From positions 19,771-83,770 of the forward strand of contig WPIO01000330.1 in assembly GCA_009760855.2 (NCBI GenBank): a stretch of 64,000 nucleotides of DNA, in the 5' to 3' direction. The stretch is from Cristatella mucedo (Eukaryota; Bryozoa; Phylactolaemata; Cristatellidae). Of this stretch, positions 46,951 through 57,591 are shown piece by piece (within the stretch, counting starts at the first letter, position 1; every line of letters starts with the position of its first letter). Both the position numbers and the translations under genes were made by a program. The notes beneath the pieces were generated by a model. The model was not told the DNA's origin. It saw nothing but the letters and a program-made list of their open reading frames with translations, and did no database searches.

Positions 46951-47292
46951 TGTCACTAATGAAAGGAGCCTGTTAGATCAGACGTCCACTATTAGTTTTA
47001 GCTTGGACTGTGCCCTCCACAGACTTGCATGCTCATTATCACACTTGCATGCTCATGTGTGCTCACACTCCTATGTGGGGCATATCGGCTTCCTTCTTGA
47101 TAGTCAGCTTGCTAAGGTGCTTGTATTGATGCTACAGCATATAGGGGTGCCTGCAGCTGGGAAAAGAATGGAGCTTGGTGCGCTGCTCAGCATTGAGCTC
47201 CCACCCAGGCCACTTTAAACTCGCGCCACCCGATTGGGCGCTGGCTTTCAGGCAGCTTGCTGACTTAGGTTGAATGCAAGAAATCATTTTTA

Positions 47293-48030
47293 ATGTAATG
47301 TAATGTACCTCAGTCTGTAACTCCACAAAGCCATAAAGACTAAGTTGGTGTCACTCAGGAGAGTTTTTGCATAGATCACTCACAACCTAAGCGGCTTCGG
47401 TATGCATTCGTAGCCAACAGACTTCATCTCATGTTACAAAGAGAAAGTGGGAAGCATAGCAGAGTCAGGAGAGCAGTTGAAGTAGTGAGTAGCATAGTAG
47501 TAGGATGAAAGTAGCAGCTTAGGACCGCTGGAAAGGAGTAGCCATAGTCGGCAGCAGGAGAGTAGTTGTCGTTGCATGAGAATTGTGGAAGCGAGTTCCA
47601 CTGTCTAGCACCTGCAGACCTAAAGCTTCTGTCGCCAACGGTCTTTAAGTGGAGGAATGTAACTGCTTATTTATTGTCCATACAGGACCAGAGGGCATCA
47701 GCAGGCTGAAGCTGGGGCAGTAGTTCAGCTAGGAACGAAGAAGCCAAGCTGTTGCGCCTTGTAAGTCAGCAAAAGAACTTTTCTCTGTATCCATTGATCA
47801 ACTGGCAGCCATCCTAGCTCTTTTAGCAAAGAAGACACGTGCTCATAACTCTGGGACTTCAGAACTAGCCTTGCAGCTATTTTAATAGCCAGCTGCAGTG
47901 GCCTAGTTGCATTCTTTGGTAGCGCAGCGAAAAGGGAAGTACGATAATCAACCCGAGACAGAACTAAGGAACTAGTTAATTTTTTGGCAAGCCACTGGTG
48001 AAGACAGCTCCTAATCTTCAGCATACGTTC
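47293..48030 (-). mobile_element. LINE-A 3' fragment
   Basis: Antisense LINE-A with tail aatgtaatgtaatgta at 47293-47308, 3' UTR and post-RT region. Frame 47725-48024 retains SRVDYRTSLFAALPKNATR and ELGWLPVDQWIQRKVL-like text. It ends abruptly near 48030 within the thumb region, so it is 5'-truncated. Confidence 0.78.
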
Positions 48031-48458
48031 GCTGGTGGCTATGCAAGCTAGCCAGAGCTTTTTTGTTTTTGATCGATGCTAGTCTGGCCCTTAATCATGA
48101 CGTTGGGCTTATCGTCATTATTTTGAGGTATAAAGCACTATTTACTGCTACTGTCTGCATTTATGATAATCGTATGGTGTTCATACAGCGCTCTATGAAT
48201 TGCGATTTTCGGCTACTGACTTTGAAAAAAATTGGAAAAAATTGCAAGCAAGAAACTCCAAAAATTTTAACATCGTGCAAGCAGGGTTATTTCAAATCAA
48301 TGGTCAGCCAGATATGTCAACTGCATGAATGAAAACTATAGTTTAAAATGGCATCGTGTGAGAGAGACTGCGAGAGAAACAGACTGACAAACAAGCAGGC
48401 AGGCGGGCATACAAAAACAGAGAGAAAGAGAGGAGAGAAAGAGAGAGACGTGAGAGAC

Positions 48459-48460
<2 letters not shown>

Positions 48461-48541
<81 letters not shown>

Positions 48542-48544
48542 GGG
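48461..48544. repeat. (GA)n microsatellite ending in a G-tract
   Basis: About 35 GA dinucleotides (48461-48530) are followed by about 14 G residues (48531-48544). A less regular purine-rich stretch precedes it from 48350. One strand is purely purine, a potential triplex or slippage site. Confidence 0.95.
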
Positions 48545-48840
48545 CTAAACCCGACTTCTCGTTTGCCTCATTCTTTAGAGGTTAATTGGATTGCATTTTG
48601 GTGTTCATATATAAGATTGTTCTTGAAACATTAACTAAGGAAACAATAGGGGTTCGTGAAATGATTAGGTTAATTTACTGTGCTGTTCAAAAGAATTACT
48701 GTTATTGTATAAATTAGTCTGGCCTGTCACTTTGCATAATTTTAACCAGACTATATTGGTCTCTGCTAGCCTTAACTTAGGTTCCCCTATTTAATGTTGG
48801 TCTATTCTTAAGGACGTATGTATTATATAGAAGCTATTCG

Positions 48841-49003
48841 GGGACCATGGTGGCACACTAGGTAAGACGGTTGCTTTTCACTTCCTCGGTCCTGACGTTG
48901 TGCTTTCGAGTTATCAGATTGGCGATCCTTTATGGCTGCTTTAAGTGGTGGGGATAGCAGTAAAGGCTCTTCTGTAGCTGTATAATAGAGGGTGTTCAAT
49001 CAG
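48841..49003 (+). mobile_element. SINE-II copy (tRNA-derived)
   Basis: Head ggaccatggtggcacactag, then gtaagacggttgc, corresponds to a tRNA-like A-box region, with a decayed B box near gctttcgagttatcag. The body ends gtaaaggctcttctgtagct, then gtataatagagggtgttcaa. The same body and end occur in antisense at 57257-57422, where the B box is well preserved. Presumed RNA polymerase III-derived non-autonomous retroposon. Confidence 0.6.
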
Positions 49004-49100
49004 TAGTATTTTAAGTATACTCATTCCAACGTCGTAATTAATGTAATTGCGGAATACCGATTTCGTTTGATCTATTAATTCCACTGCTCTTTAATGAATC

Positions 49101-49346
49101 TGTGGTTTTAGTTAATTGATGACACTGCCCCTGATCGCTGTACTAGTGGGCTGTGACACTCGATGTGGTAAACAGCCGGGCTGAGCGATTACTGGTTTGT
49201 CTTGCCAAGGGAGTCGGGGGACCCCGATGGGTGAGAGGGGCGAGGAGAGTTGTGCTTCGCCCTGCTCCGTGTGGAGGGGGAATAAACTCGTGGTGTTGCT
49301 CGTCGGCCGGTATTCTGTGCCGTTCGCGACGATCATTCAGACTACA
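49101..49346 (+). repeat. 5' LTR
   Basis: 246 bp, TGTGG to ACTACA, with an AATAAA poly(A) signal in gggggaataaactcg. By eye about 17 of 246 positions differ from the 3' LTR (about 7%), so the insertion is not recent. Confidence 0.92.
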
Positions 49347-49362
49347 AGCTATTTCGGCAGTA

Positions 49363-50068
49363 ATGGAGAACGTAAAGTTCAGCCACATCGTCACTCAATT
49401 CGACGGCAGCGGAGACTTTGCGGGCTGGGTTGAACAGTTTTATCTGGTGGCAGAGATTCAAGGTATTGTTGCTACCGACTCCCACAAATTCCTGCCCCTT
49501 TTTCTAACCGGCGGAGCGTTCGCCGTGTGCCAAAGCATCGATGGACAGGCGAAGAAAGACAATACCATCGTAAAAGAGGCTCTTCTGGCTGCATTTTTGG
49601 CGGATAAATTTAAAGCTTATGAGGAGCTCACGAAACGGCGGCTCCAAGCTGAGGAGCCAGTGGACGTATACGCATCAATTTTGGCCCGGCTGGCCGGATT
49701 GGTGAGTGCGGCTGAAAAAGGATGACTTGGTAAAATGCGCTTTCGTCACCGGGCTTCCAGAGGACATCCGAAAGCAGCTACGCGCGGGGTGTGCGCTCGA
49801 CAAGATGGCGATGTCTGAGGTCGTTGAGAAGGCTCGAGCGCTTACGACTTGCCAGGAGTCGAGCTATGCGGCCGCTGCTGAGGCACTAGGAGCTATAGGC
49901 TGTCGCCCGACTCCACGGAAGCGCTTTTGTTTCTTTTGCAAAATGGAAGGGCACATAAGTCGCGACTGCCGTTCGTCGCAAAGGCAGCGAAGGCTGTGTT
50001 TTGTATGCGGCGACGACTCGCACCTAGCAGCTATATGTCCGGAGCGTGCGAAGCCAAAAAACGAGTAA
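49363..50068 (+). pseudogene. LTR element gag with two zinc knuckles
   Basis: Starts MENVKFSHIVTQFDGSGDF at 49363, the first ATG after the LTR. The capsid-like part runs to about 49720, where an A-rich spot shifts the frame, and it continues in frame 49706-50068. Two CCHC zinc knuckles, CFFCKMEGHISRDC (about 49924-49965) and CFVCGDDSHLAAIC (about 49999-50040), would bind genomic RNA. A basic tail ends at the stop at 50066. The pol frame is offset by -1 relative to the second gag frame, as in elements that use -1 frameshifting, but no slippery site was verified. Confidence 0.85.
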
Positions 50069-52888
50069 GGGTAAGCCCATGTTATAGCGCCGGCGCATTC
50101 CCCTGCTTGCCAACTCGACTGCCAACAATAAATGTTCTCAGCGGTGGTCATATTATGAAGGCGCTCCTTGATACTGGCTGCTCTCGGTCGATCGCGACTT
50201 AATCTTTGGTACTGCTTGCCACCTCGGCTCAGTCTTATCCGGTTAACGAGCCAGTAATTACGTTCAAAGGAGCAGTCGGTCGTCGCCGGTCGGCGTGCCG
50301 CGTGACATGCTCTGTGCAGGGCATCGCAATAGAGCTGGACTGCCTCGTATCCGAGATCGTACCAGGGTATGATATGCTCCTTGGCATGGGTGCTGTGCGA
50401 CAGCTATGAGGCGTGGTGATAGGCCCTGAAGGCGGTGTAGTAACCTTCAATGGGCGGCGCAATGCAATCGGGGCACTGTCTAGTGACGTCAGTGTTTCCG
50501 ACAGAGACTTTTTGGCGGTGTACCGTGGCGGAAAATGGGTCGTAAAGTGGCATTGGGCCGACGGCGTGACTTCTCCCACCCTGGTAAACCGCGTCGAGGC
50601 TTACCGCGTGCTCGCCGACTTGCAGGCCGACTACGATAAGGAGATCCAAGAGTGGATCCAACTCGGCTGGCTGAAGCCCTACGAAGGGGAGTGTGAAGGC
50701 CTCGTGCCACTAATGGCAGTGTTCCAGAGTAATAAAGACAAAGTTCGGCCCGTTTTAGACTACCGCGAGCTGAACCAATACGTTTCCAGCCACACTGTCA
50801 ACGGTGACGTTTGCAGCGAGAAACTTCGGGCATCGTGCGGCATGGGAAGTAACGTCAGCATTATCGACCTTCGAAAAGCGTATTTACAGCTTCATGTCGA
50901 CCCTTCCCTGTGGAGATACCAGGTTGTCGCCTACCAGGGGAGGCGGTACCTCCTTACGCGGCTAGGCTTCGGATTAAATGTAGCGCCTAAGATAATGACC
51001 GCCGTGTTAAATAAAGTGCTTTCTATGGACCCACAGGTGCGCGAAGGCACTGACTCATACGTGGACCATATAATTGCCAACAAGGACATTGTCACGAATG
51101 AGCGTGTTATCTCTCTCCTACGACAGTTCGGGCTCGAAACTAAGCCCCCGGAAAAGTTGGTCGGAGGTCGCGTACTAGGGCTTCGCGTCACTGACCATGA
51201 AGGAAAGCTTAAGTGGGGCAGAGATAACGATGCTGAACCGCTACCTCAGCGTGCGACTCGCAGGCAGATTTTCTCGTGGTGTGGACAATTAACGGGCCAC
51301 TTTCCCGTTGCCGGATGGCTTCGACCAGCCTGCAGCTACGTAAAGAGAGCCACAAAAAACCTGTCGTGGGATGCCGAGGTTACGGAGGACGTCTTTCGGA
51401 TGGCACAGGAGATCGCCGACGCCTGATAAAAGAGGATCCAGTTTCCGGAGTGTGGAGTGTGCCGTCGTCACCCAGCGGACAGGTATGGTGTGACGCAAGC
51501 AGCTTAGCGATAGGCGCCTGCTTGCGAATTGGAGGGCAGACTGTCAAGGATGCCTCTTGGCTTAGAAAGCCAGATGACGTAGTGCATATAAATCTGGCCG
51601 AACTAGAGGCTGTCATAAAGGGCCTAAACTTAGCCCTGGCCTGGGGCCGGCGAGAGATCGAATTGTTTACTTACTCGGCCACTGTGCATTCGTGGCTTCG
51701 ATCGCTTGTCGAAGGTGATAAGCCAATCCGTACGCGAGGTCTAAGCGAGGCATTGGCTCGACGGCGGACAGCAATAATACGCGACGTAATTAAGGAGTAC
51801 GACCTTCGGGTGAGAATACAGCTGGTGCCTTCGGCCGACGACAAAGCATACCACTTAACGTGAGTACCGCAGCCGTGGCTTAAGCCAATCTTGATTCTCG
51901 CAGCTGCTACTCCAGCACAAGAAGTAGACCTGCGAGCGTTCCACGATTTGCATCACCTAGGGGTTGACCGTACGTTGTACCTTGCCAGGCTCTGCTTCCC
52001 CGGCATCTCCGTAACGTGGGAGATAGCGGAACGTGTTGTTAAATCGTGCATGCTTTGCCGGTCTGTGGATCCAGCGCCAGTGTCTTGGAGCCATGGACAT
52101 TTGGACGTAGATTTCAACTGGCGCCGCCTGGCTATTGATGTCACTTTCTTCAACGGGGTCAAGTATTTGACACTTGTCGATAGCAGCCCCAGCAGGTTAG
52201 CCATCTGGCGGCGTATACCCGACGAGAGCGAGACCTCGGTGGTCCGACACTTTGACGAAATATTCAGAGAAAGGGGCCCGCCGTGGCAGCTCTTAATAGA
52301 CAATTACGCCACTTTGCGATCGAACGCTGTTCGCCAACTTTGTGATCGTTGGGGTACACGCAATGTCTCACTGTGACTACCGGTCCTCTGGAAACGGTAT
52401 AGTAGAGAGAAACCACCGAACGATAAAAGGAATGGCAGCCCGGAGTGGGCGGGACATAATGATGATCGTGTACTGGTACAATCTCTCAGCCACCACCGGA
52501 TTGGACGCCGGCTCATCGCCTTGCCTTCAGCTTTTCTCGTACGAATGGAAACCTCCGATGGCCCGCGAGCCTCGCACAGAGGGCTCTGACGGAAATGACT
52601 TGATTCAGGGTCAGCGGTTTTCGTAAAACCCGCTGGAGCCCGTTGCACCACTCAATGGCCTCAGGGGACAGTTACTGCCCGGCGGAAAGAGTTGGCATTG
52701 AAATTGATGAAATCCGCCGCCACCTGGCGGACATCAGACCAGTACCGAACGCCAATGAACTTCTTGACGAACACTCCGATGCTGGCCCTGGAAGTATGTC
52801 CAGAGACGACGAGCCCGGCAGACAGCTACGGCCAAGATGTGGCCTAAGATCGCCGGCTCGCTATGAGGACTATGTGGTTAATGTTTAG
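50069..52888 (+). pseudogene. LTR element pol (protease, RT, RNase H, integrase), broken
   Basis: Protease: LLDTGCSRSIA (DTG, about 50168-50200), then LLGMGAV. RT (50413-51426): KVRPVLDYRELNQY, SIIDLRKAYLQLHV, RLGFGLNVAPKIM, and a catalytic box YVDHI instead of YVDDI. RNase H (about 51470-51863): VWCDASSLAIGA and LAELEAV, but the expected TDS motif is TYS and the final aspartate is replaced. Integrase: HHCC finger (FHDLHHLGVDRTLY and CMLC, 51935-52065), then AIDVTFF and LLIDNYATL, then GNGIVERNHRTIK in a shifted frame (52342-52626). The C-terminus runs 52643-52888. Stops at 50200, 50407 and 51861 plus frameshifts near 51420 and 52370 mark it as dead. Confidence 0.87.
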
Positions 52889-52972
52889 CCTTCTCGCTGT
52901 CTAAGCAGTGGAGAAGAACAGCTGCTTGCTGCTCTGGCTGCGTCGTTAATTGATCTCCAGATCAGACGGGCA

Positions 52973-53218
52973 TGTAGTTTCAGTTAATTGATGACACTGC
53001 CCCTGATCGCTGTAGGAGTGGGCCGTGACACTCGATGTGGTAAGCAGCCGGGCCGTGCGATTACTGGTTTGTTTTGCCAAGGGAGTCGGGGGACCCCGGT
53101 GGTCAAGAGGGGCGAGGAGAGTTGTGCTTCGCCCTGCTCCGTGCGGAGGGGGAATAAACTCGTGGTGTTGCTCGTCGGCCGGTGTTCTGTGGCGTTCGCG
53201 ACGATTATTCAGACTACA
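52973..53218 (+). repeat. 3' LTR
   Basis: 246 bp, TGTAG to ACTACA, same length as the 5' LTR. The upstream tract gatcagacgggca is only a weak polypurine tract. The target duplication GAATC follows at 53219. Confidence 0.92.
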
Positions 53219-53223
53219 GAATC

Positions 53224-53410
53224 ATAAGTGATGGCATGTCTGCTAACACCCACACCTTATAGAAAATCTCTTTTAATTTGGCTCTAATGCCACTTAGTCG
53301 TTATTTCACCACTGGCTAGTTAGTAGTTTGAGAACGAACGATGATGTTCGTCTTTTAACTTGTCTTGTCATTTTGGATGAGGTTTTTTGAACTTCTTACT
53401 TTCATTTTAG
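53224..53410. other. intron 3' end before the Roc-COR exon
   Basis: Short T-rich interval ending in cttactttcattttag at 53410, a good splice acceptor with a polypyrimidine tract. No other feature. Confidence 0.6.
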
Positions 53411-55253
53411 AGGTGTCCTGGAAACATGATAAGTGAGCTGCCATTGGGCGTGGTTAATACCACATTGACCGATCTGAAGCTGCGAGGCAATCCCATGGTT
53501 TTACCACCAATGGAAGTTTGTGACCAAGGAATGGAAGCTATTCGGCTATACTTCCGCGATAGTACTCGGGGAAAGGTAGCTCTATGCACTGATACTATCA
53601 ACATGCTTGGGGACTCTGGAGCAGGAAAGACTAGCATCGCTCTATCTCTACGAAATGGCTATCTACTAACTGCTGGAGCTGATGATAGAACTCGTGTGCT
53701 AGATCAGAGCCTTGCGAAAGTTGATAGTCGGATCGTGAACGTGAATGACTTCGGTGGTAATGAGATTTATCAGACAGTGATTCCAATATTTTTGCCCTCA
53801 AATGGACTTTGCATCATTGCGTTTGACATAAGTAAAAATATTGATGAGCAGAAGGAGCAGGTAAAGAAGTGGCTGATGACAGTATATGCTAAATCAACAG
53901 AGATTCGAGTTATTGTAGTTGGCACGCATTCTGATAAACCCAAACCGAATCATCTCCAACAAGTGGCACACGATATCGAGGAGTACATAGAAACAATTCG
54001 TTCATCTGTTCAACAAGAACTGAATGCTCACATCTGTGAACTTTCATCTCAGAATTCATCCGAAGAGAGAGTCAGTGACTGTCACAACCAGTCATATGCC
54101 AACATAGCAGCTAACATTTCTTTCATAGCGATAAGCTGCTTGAAACCTGATGGCCGTGACCTGGAGGAGCTGGAATCACGTGTTAAGGAGAAACTTAAGG
54201 CTAAAGCGAATTATCCAAAAGAATGGTGTCGAATTATGGAAGAAATAACAAAGCTTGAGTCCGGTGATGGTCTACCGTATTTGGAATGGGAGCAGGTTAG
54301 ATATGTGCGTGACAGCATCTTGACGAAGCCTGATCCTGACGACGCCACACTAAAAGTCATCCTTCGTTCACTTGTCTCGAAATCACAGATTATTTGGTTA
54401 GAGAGTTCTCCTTCCCTTAAAGGCTTTGTATTCCATCAACCTCAGCTTATAATCAGCCAGTTAAAGTTGGTTTTGCGTCACGACAATCCCGGCAAACTAC
54501 GAGAACACATAGGTGATCAGTTTTATGACAGCAATTTGCCGAATTATAAGTGTGGCATTCTGGACGAATCGTTTTTTGCCGCTATGATCGGAGACAGAAA
54601 AGTTATGCTAGTTGTAAGAAATTTTATGGTTCAGTTTGGTATGATTAGCAAGATGAATGAAGGACAATGGATTTTGACAAGTCAACTTGAAGACAAGGCC
54701 CCGGATTTGGTGGACCACTGGCTAAGCAAGTCAGTCAAGGATCCGCCTGTTTGTGTACAGCTCACCTTCCCAGGAAATTGCATGCCACTTGGTTTTCTTT
54801 CAACTACCCTTACCTTGCTATTAACCACGATATGCTCAGGAAATGAGTGCTCGACAACTGAAGACCCCGTGTTCTGGAAGAGCGGAATTGCAGTGAAGTT
54901 TAATGGAATCCGTACCGTCGTAATGCTAGATAGGAGTGCCTTAAGCTTGTTAGCGTTTTCGAAATCGGCGAAGAAGGATGTCTGGAATGCCTTAGGCCCA
55001 TTGCTTCTCAAAATCATCAAACATGTAGCAGAGTTTTGGAAAGGCCTGCCACCGAATTGCATGCTTATCTGCCCGGAATCTAGATGCTCCGAGAGCCTTC
55101 AGCAAAGTAACCCCACACATGGACGGTCAATAAATTGGGAGACAATCACCAAGACAATGCTATCCCGGGCTGAGCTACCATCTTCAAAAACCAGGCGTTG
55201 CACTAAGTGTTTACGTAAGATACCTGGAATATACGTGTATCCACACCAGCCAG
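53411..55253 (+). CDS. ROCO-family exon: last LRR, Roc GTPase, COR-like region
   Basis: A single large exon opens after the acceptor at 53410. The first ATG, at 53426, is probably not a true start because LRR sequence precedes it in frame. Numbering from that Met: final LRRs (residues 3-28, ISELP and LTDLKLRGNPM); Roc domain from about 50 with P-loop GDSGAGKTS (62-70), DFGG (108-111, G3), THSD (167-170, G4) and ISC (236-238, G5). A COR-like helical and winged-helix region follows from about 275 to the end. A CTKC pair lies near the C-terminal end. Donor gtatgg at 55254 (phase 1) is the likely exon end; gtaaga at 55215 is an alternative, and the frame itself stops at 55294. Roc-COR proteins (LRRK, MFHAS1, DAPK relatives) are GTP-switched signalling scaffolds. 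No kinase is seen in this window. The frame is intact over 1.8 kb. Confidence 0.85.
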
Positions 55254-55294
55254 GTATGGTCACTCTTTTGCTATTCTCTCGATATTCTTTATGA

Positions 55295-55514
55295 GCCTTA
55301 AATTTAAACAGCAATTACTATTTTGATTTGATTTTAGATTTTTGAACTACCCCAAGCATGTGAATAATATTATCATTTTTTTATTTTAACTTTCTTTGAA
55401 TTATGCATGTATATGCTAAAGTGACCGGTTGATTATATCCATCGTATTGAGATTTTATTCTTACCTCTGACTTGTGATTATTGCTCAGCTGTTAGGTGTT
55501 CACATAAGATAGGT
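55295..55514. other. intron-like sequence after the Roc-COR exon
   Basis: AT-rich, no exon recognised. Confidence 0.4.
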
Positions 55515-55692
55515 CCCCCGATTGGCTAGCGGATGCCCCTAGTGTGGTAACCCTGTGGGTAAGTTGCTTGATCTTTGAGATCCATGTTGAGGGTCTGAGC
55601 TATGCAGTAGGCTATCCTCTATTGCTCACTGCGACCAATGGTGATAGCCATTGCGACTCTTCGACTGTTATACAAAAGGAGCTGCATAATTA
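55515..55692 (+). mobile_element. diverged SINE-II copy
   Basis: gtgggtaagttgcttgatct, then ttgagatcc, parallels the SINE-II head (gggtaaggtgctcgctttt in the copy at 57257-57422, reverse strand). The end gactcttcgactgttataca, then aaaggagctg, parallels its body end. The B box is degraded (gagggtctgagc). Confidence 0.5.
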
Positions 55693-57060
55693 TCATGCAT
55701 TTAACTTTAGCTGCTTTATTAAAGTAAATAATTAAACTAGTAATTCATGTATTCAGAAGTTTCTGGCTGTCAAACTGTTCTTTTTTCAAGTGCACTTTTT
55801 ACCTGCTACCAATATGGCGAGTCTTCTGCCTATGATAATCGTGGAGTACTTATGAAATATCAGCCATTGTTTGCACTTGTAATGGGTGCTGCGCTATTTG
55901 TATTAGTTTAATAATATCATCATTAAGTCTTCTTAATCCTAGGACTTTAATCAGGAATGTAATAATTTTAATCAGTCAAAGACTGCAACCGCTTTGACAA
56001 TTATTTTGCACATAAAGTTACTGCTGTTGTAGACACTTACTTTAAAATAAAAGCTGTCAGAACAATATGCCACAAGGTATAGAGCTATGACCAGATTCCT
56101 TCGTTCCTGACACTGTTAATACTGCACCTGAATAGACATGTCTGCGTGTGACCTAGAGCAACCTAGTTGAATGTCGTCCCTATCGTTGCTGGTCGGTTTG
56201 TGGGTTCATAGGTTATCCAGTTCGTCCGTCCACGGTTGCTGTCATTTCCTTCATATTTATTCCGGTTGTCCAGTTAGACCATCAATGCATGCCAGCATTT
56301 GAGTGAGGTACTGCCTATAGAACGAAGCCGTCTATTTTAAAGTAATATATTAATTGTTGCCTTCCACAATGCAGGCGCTCACGTTGCAGTAACCGTTCGG
56401 CTAAAAGAATCTAGAAAGCGATATTGAGTAATTGATAATAAATTAAGCCCACCAGTGGCAAATTCCTGCTGATGAATTTAAAGTTGTAGCGATAAGGCCG
56501 ATGCTAACTTTTGCCACCACTTACAAGTTGAGTTTAGTTTAGGTTTATAAGTTTATAACTGATTGCAGTGCCGCCTCTCTTAGCACTTTTAGTAGTCATC
56601 AACCTGGTATTTGATGACACTGGCGACTTTTTTCCGTGATTAGAGAGCTTTTAAAATGATGGCTTTTAAAATCATGACTCCGAGATCGAAGGATAATGTG
56701 TGCGATACTCAATTTTATTTATCACACCCTGGCAATTTATGGTTTCTTTATGCTGGTTTTTGTAGCTGGGCCAGAATTTTTCTCGAGAGGAAAAGTAATA
56801 CTTGATTTTTACTTTACGGGGAAGGCCCACTATTACTGAAGAATTATCACACAAAATAATGGTTATTCGAAAAACGTTAGGTGGATTCCCAACTAGTAGA
56901 GGCACATAATGACATTTTCAGTGACGGCCGGGTACCCACAAGTGAAGGGTGTCCCAGACAGCTACTGCTCCTACTCGGGTGAGCTTTTCTGCCGACTGTA
57001 ACTCCCTGCCAAGCCACCGGACTTTCCGAAATTTTCGGAAGTTTATTATAGTGGCCATCA
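55693..57060. other. unannotated interval
   Basis: About 1.4 kb without a recognised gene or repeat. Frames are short. Presumably intron or intergenic. Confidence 0.4.
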
Positions 57061-57063
57061 TTG

Positions 57064-57256
57064 ATGTAATGTAATTTATCTCTGTCTGTAAATGCAAAAA
57101 GCCACACAAACTATGTAGGTGTTATGCATGAGGTTTTTTTTATATCGAACTCACAGCCTAAGCCGCTTTCTATACGTATTGGGTACCCAACAGACTTCAT
57201 CTCACGCAATAAAGAGAAAGTGGGAAGCATCGCAGAGTCGGGCGAGCAGTTGAGGT
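57064..57256 (-). mobile_element. LINE-A 3' fragment
   Basis: Tail-proximal LINE-A in antisense (gatgtaatgtaatttatctc at 57063) through to gggcgagcagttgaggta, where a SINE-II begins. About 190 bp. Confidence 0.7.
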
Positions 57257-57422
57257 AAAAAAAAGAGTAGCTGATTCAACAGCCTCTTTTGTATAGCGAC
57301 AGAAGAGCCTTTACAGCTATCAATACCGCTTACAGCCACGATATATGACTGTCTGCGGCAGGATTCGAACCCACGACCTCGTGACCGAGGTCATGAAAAG
57401 CGAGCACCTTACCCGGGTAGTG
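57257..57422 (-). mobile_element. SINE-II copy (tRNA-derived), best preserved
   Basis: Read on the minus strand it starts near 57422 with cactacccgggtaaggtgct (A-box-like), followed by cgtgggttcgaatcctgccg (consensus-like B box, 57361-57380). The body ends in gctgttgaatcagctactct and then an A-rich tail (poly-T-like on this strand, plus-strand aaaaaaaa at 57257). The head resembles a tRNA but lacks a convincing acceptor stem and carries a retroposon body, so it is a SINE, not a tRNA gene. Confidence 0.7.
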
Positions 57423-57591
57423 ATCTTTGGAAATACGACATTTCTAGCATCATTTTCTATATTTCTGCTTTCTATAAGTTCCTTGGACTTCAAAAATGTT
57501 TGCAAATAGAGACCACTCGTTGATCAATTTTATTTTTCCTACAATCGATGTTTCCAATCACCACCCTTTTCTGAGCGCCTGATTACCCTGT

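Larger units (their letters stand above)
49101..53218 (+). mobile_element. Ty3/Gypsy-type LTR retrotransposon, complete but inactivated (4118 bp)
   Basis: Two direct 246-bp LTRs (49101-49346 and 52973-53218), each beginning TG and ending CA, flank gag, protease, RT, RNase H and integrase in that order. The 5-bp GAATC flanks both sides (49096-49100 and 53219-53223), a perfect target duplication. The order PR-RT-RH-INT and two CCHC knuckles point to Ty3/Gypsy-like (Metaviridae) elements; the subclade is not resolved. The element is visibly more GC-rich than its surroundings. Frame breaks in gag, pol and integrase inactivate it. It lies in the presumed intron before the Roc-COR exon, sense to the gene. 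Confidence 0.93.

Noticed and set aside
49143-49394. Separate genes in the LTR region (minus-strand frames at 49112-49394, 50235-50710 and others)
   Set aside because: They are shadows of gag/pol or lie in the LTR itself and have no start, splice or domain evidence.
54682-55062. Minus-strand 126-codon frame as a gene
   Set aside because: It is the antisense shadow of the Roc-COR exon, whose plus-strand frame has clear motifs over its full length.
57355-57385. tRNA gene (strong B box on the minus strand)
   Set aside because: The B box is embedded in a retroposon with relatives at 48841 and 55515 and no convincing acceptor stem pairing, so it was called a SINE.
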